Source of the DNA: Chloroflexota bacterium
GTDB lineage: Bacteria; Chloroflexota; Limnocylindria; Limnocylindrales; CSP1-4
Assembly: GCA_021789355.1 (NCBI GenBank)
Contig: JAJYJR010000384.1
Location: 1 to 5,976 of the forward strand
Length of the DNA: 5,976 nt
Direction: 5' to 3'
The notes beneath the pieces are model-generated. The model had not been told where the DNA came from. It saw only the letters and a program-made list of their open reading frames with translations, and ran no database searches. Both the position numbers and the translations under genes were made by a program. Positions 5,964 through 5,976 of the stretch are shown piece by piece. The number at the start of each line of letters is the position of its first letter. Position 1 is the stretch's first letter.

Positions 5964-5976
5964 ATGGCCGACCAGA
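5964..5976 (+). CDS. Start of a further gene (cut by the right edge)
   Basis: ATG 5964 is preceded by GGAGGGA (5950-5956) at ideal spacing. Only MADQ and one further base are visible, so the product cannot be named. It lies 86 bases after the lipoprotein TAA, or 27 after the alternative TAG, on the same strand, and would be the third member of that group. Confidence 0.6.

Overview
This is a visibly GC-rich window from a free-living bacterium. The codon use (mostly G or C at third positions), the secreted trypsin-like protease with an Ala-rich signal peptide, and the surface protein plus lipoprotein pair fit a soil or aquatic Actinomycetota or Chloroflexota genome. That assignment is an impression and not proof. 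I recognise no clearly described multi-gene system here, and most genes are hypothetical.

Layout: (1) 1-1150, minus strand: the N-terminal 383 residues of a RepA/RecA-like AAA-type ATPase with a C-terminal winged-helix region, cut by the left edge. This family is common in phages, plasmids and integrated elements. (2) 1151-1683: a stretch with no confident gene. It holds a piece resembling the 3' end of a tRNA gene (1384-1411, minus), a short minus-strand reading frame running out of that piece with coding-like codons, and two hairpins that end the protease transcript. (3) 1684-2922, minus: a secreted S1-family serine protease with an extra C-terminal beta-rich domain. (4) 3299-3778, minus: a 159-residue cytosolic hypothetical protein. 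(5) A 190-bp divergent intergenic region carrying a perfect-register 15-bp tandem repeat. (6) 3969-4679, plus: a polytopic membrane protein. (7) 4680-4998: noncoding, with a large interrupted inverted repeat around a possible promoter. (8) 4999-5355, plus: a beta-rich, probably extracellular domain lacking a normal start and signal peptide. (9) 5407-5877, plus: a lipoprotein gene whose reading frame is broken twice. (10) 5964 onward, plus: the first codons of another gene.

The three genes at 4999, 5407 and 5964 are closely spaced on the same strand and could form one operon. Apart from that I see no evidence that the genes act together. The left part may be a mobile-element boundary. The rest looks like chromosomal cell-envelope and exported-protein content, with signs of gene decay or sequencing error toward the right end.
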